Source of the DNA: Levilactobacillus spicheri DSM 15429
GTDB lineage: Bacteria > Bacillota > Bacilli > Lactobacillales > Lactobacillaceae
NCBI RefSeq assembly: GCF_001435095.1
Contig: NZ_AZFC01000003.1
Span: 107,649-171,648, forward strand
Direction: 5' to 3'
Length of the DNA stretch: 64,000 bases
In this document: positions 63,827-64,000 of the stretch, piece after piece
How the letters are laid out: each line of letters begins with the position of its first letter
Position numbering within the stretch: position 1 is the first letter of the stretch
Program-made: the position numbers and the translations under genes
Notes under the pieces: generated by a model
The model's input: the letters and a program-made list of their open reading frames with translations, nothing else
What the model was told of the DNA's origin: nothing
Database searches by the model: none

Positions 63827-63849
63827 TATGAGTACCATTCAATGGTTGA
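63827..63849 (+). repeat. Right attachment core (attR)
   Basis: Second copy of the 23-bp core. AAGGAG at 63814-63819 lies 8 bases before its ATG (63828). The frame from this ATG runs 28 codons and stops at 63914. Confidence 0.88.
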
Positions 63850-64000
63850 CTTGTACTCTTGTCACTAGAGTAGAGATATCATGGCAATTCAAATTGACTA
63901 AAAGCCCGGTATGACGGGCTTTTTATTTTACGTATTTTTATATTTGGCAGATTGCAAGAAATAACTTGAACGAATTTAATGACGTAAATTAAGCAAGAAG
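63850..64000. mobile_element. Possible start of a second related element
   Basis: After the core, AAATTGAC occurs 42 bases on, followed by a hairpin AAAGCCCG-gtatga-CGGGCTTT with T run (63901-63925). The left end has AAATTGAC at the same offset (41 bases) and a similar AAAGCC hairpin. The likeness suggests that this is the left end of a related element rather than the original target gene. Confidence 0.5.

Larger units (their letters stand above)
54321..63849. mobile_element. Integrative mobilizable-type element with Int, Rep and FtsK-like ATPase
   Basis: A ~9.5-kb insertion between perfect 23-bp direct repeats (54321-54343 and 63827-63849). It is AT-richer than the chromosome. Its genes are a repressor, a secreted cargo protein, plasmid-like repeats, unknown genes, a split coupling ATPase, an HUH initiator with a pC194-like nick site, an excisionase-like protein and a tyrosine integrase by the right end. 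There are no type IV secretion, capsid or tail genes. Integration lies directly after yozE and over a start codon. It best fits an integrative mobilizable element; an AICE-like or phage-satellite nature is possible. Confidence 0.88.

Noticed and set aside
54321..63849. A prophage
   Set aside because: No capsid, portal, terminase, tail or lysis gene is present, and the size is only 9.5 kb; a satellite remains possible but lacks supporting genes.

Overview
The window is chromosomal DNA from a low-GC-lineage Firmicute of the family Lactobacillaceae, but with an unusually GC-rich coding style (codon third positions are mostly G or C; composition was judged by eye, not computed). Gene order (phoH-ybeY-dgkA-era-recO-T-box-glyQS; dnaG-rpoD; xerD-ribT-scpA-scpB-rluB-FMN riboswitch-ribU; recQ; cmk-rpsA-der-hup; cca; thyA-folA) is that of lactobacilli. 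Between dnaE and pyk, where homofermentative lactobacilli usually carry pfkA, there is a transaldolase-family gene and no phosphofructokinase. This suggests a heterofermentative species, and the GC-rich coding would fit a Levilactobacillus-like organism. The genus is an inference.

Positions 1-54306 are conserved housekeeping chromosome. The genes cover ribosome and GTPase biology (ybeY, era, der, rpsA), tRNA charging and maturation (glyQS, trmK, cca), replication and chromosome handling (dnaG, dnaE, recO, recQ, xerD, scpAB, hup), transcription (rpoD), proteostasis (clpB with a CtsR-type operator), nucleotide and folate metabolism (thyA, folA), glycolysis (pyk with a cre-like site), riboflavin uptake (ribU) and peptide use (pepT, pepI). 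Clear cis-elements are a glycine T-box, an FMN riboswitch, several strong sigma-A promoters and many intrinsic terminators. No tRNA or rRNA gene was seen.

Positions 54321-63849 are an AT-richer integrated element of about 9.5 kb bounded by a perfect 23-bp direct repeat. It carries a Cro/C1-type repressor, a secreted cargo protein, a patch with plasmid-like repeats, an unknown leftward gene, a rightward module, an excisionase-like protein and a tyrosine integrase beside the right repeat. The rightward module encodes two small proteins, a membrane protein, a FtsK/TcpA-type ATPase and an HUH replication initiator. Directly before the initiator gene is a hairpin pair followed by a sequence closely resembling the pC194 nick site. 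The membrane protein and ATPase together look like one Tn916 Orf21-type coupling protein split into two overlapping genes. No type IV secretion genes are present, so the element is either mobilizable or uses a minimal FtsK-based transfer like actinomycete AICEs (a hypothesis).

The integration core covers the start codon of a short open frame right after the yozE-family gene, and both ends carry a ribosome binding site before that ATG. Sequence after the right repeat resembles sequence after the left repeat in position and structure, so a second related element, or a remnant, probably begins at the right edge of the window.
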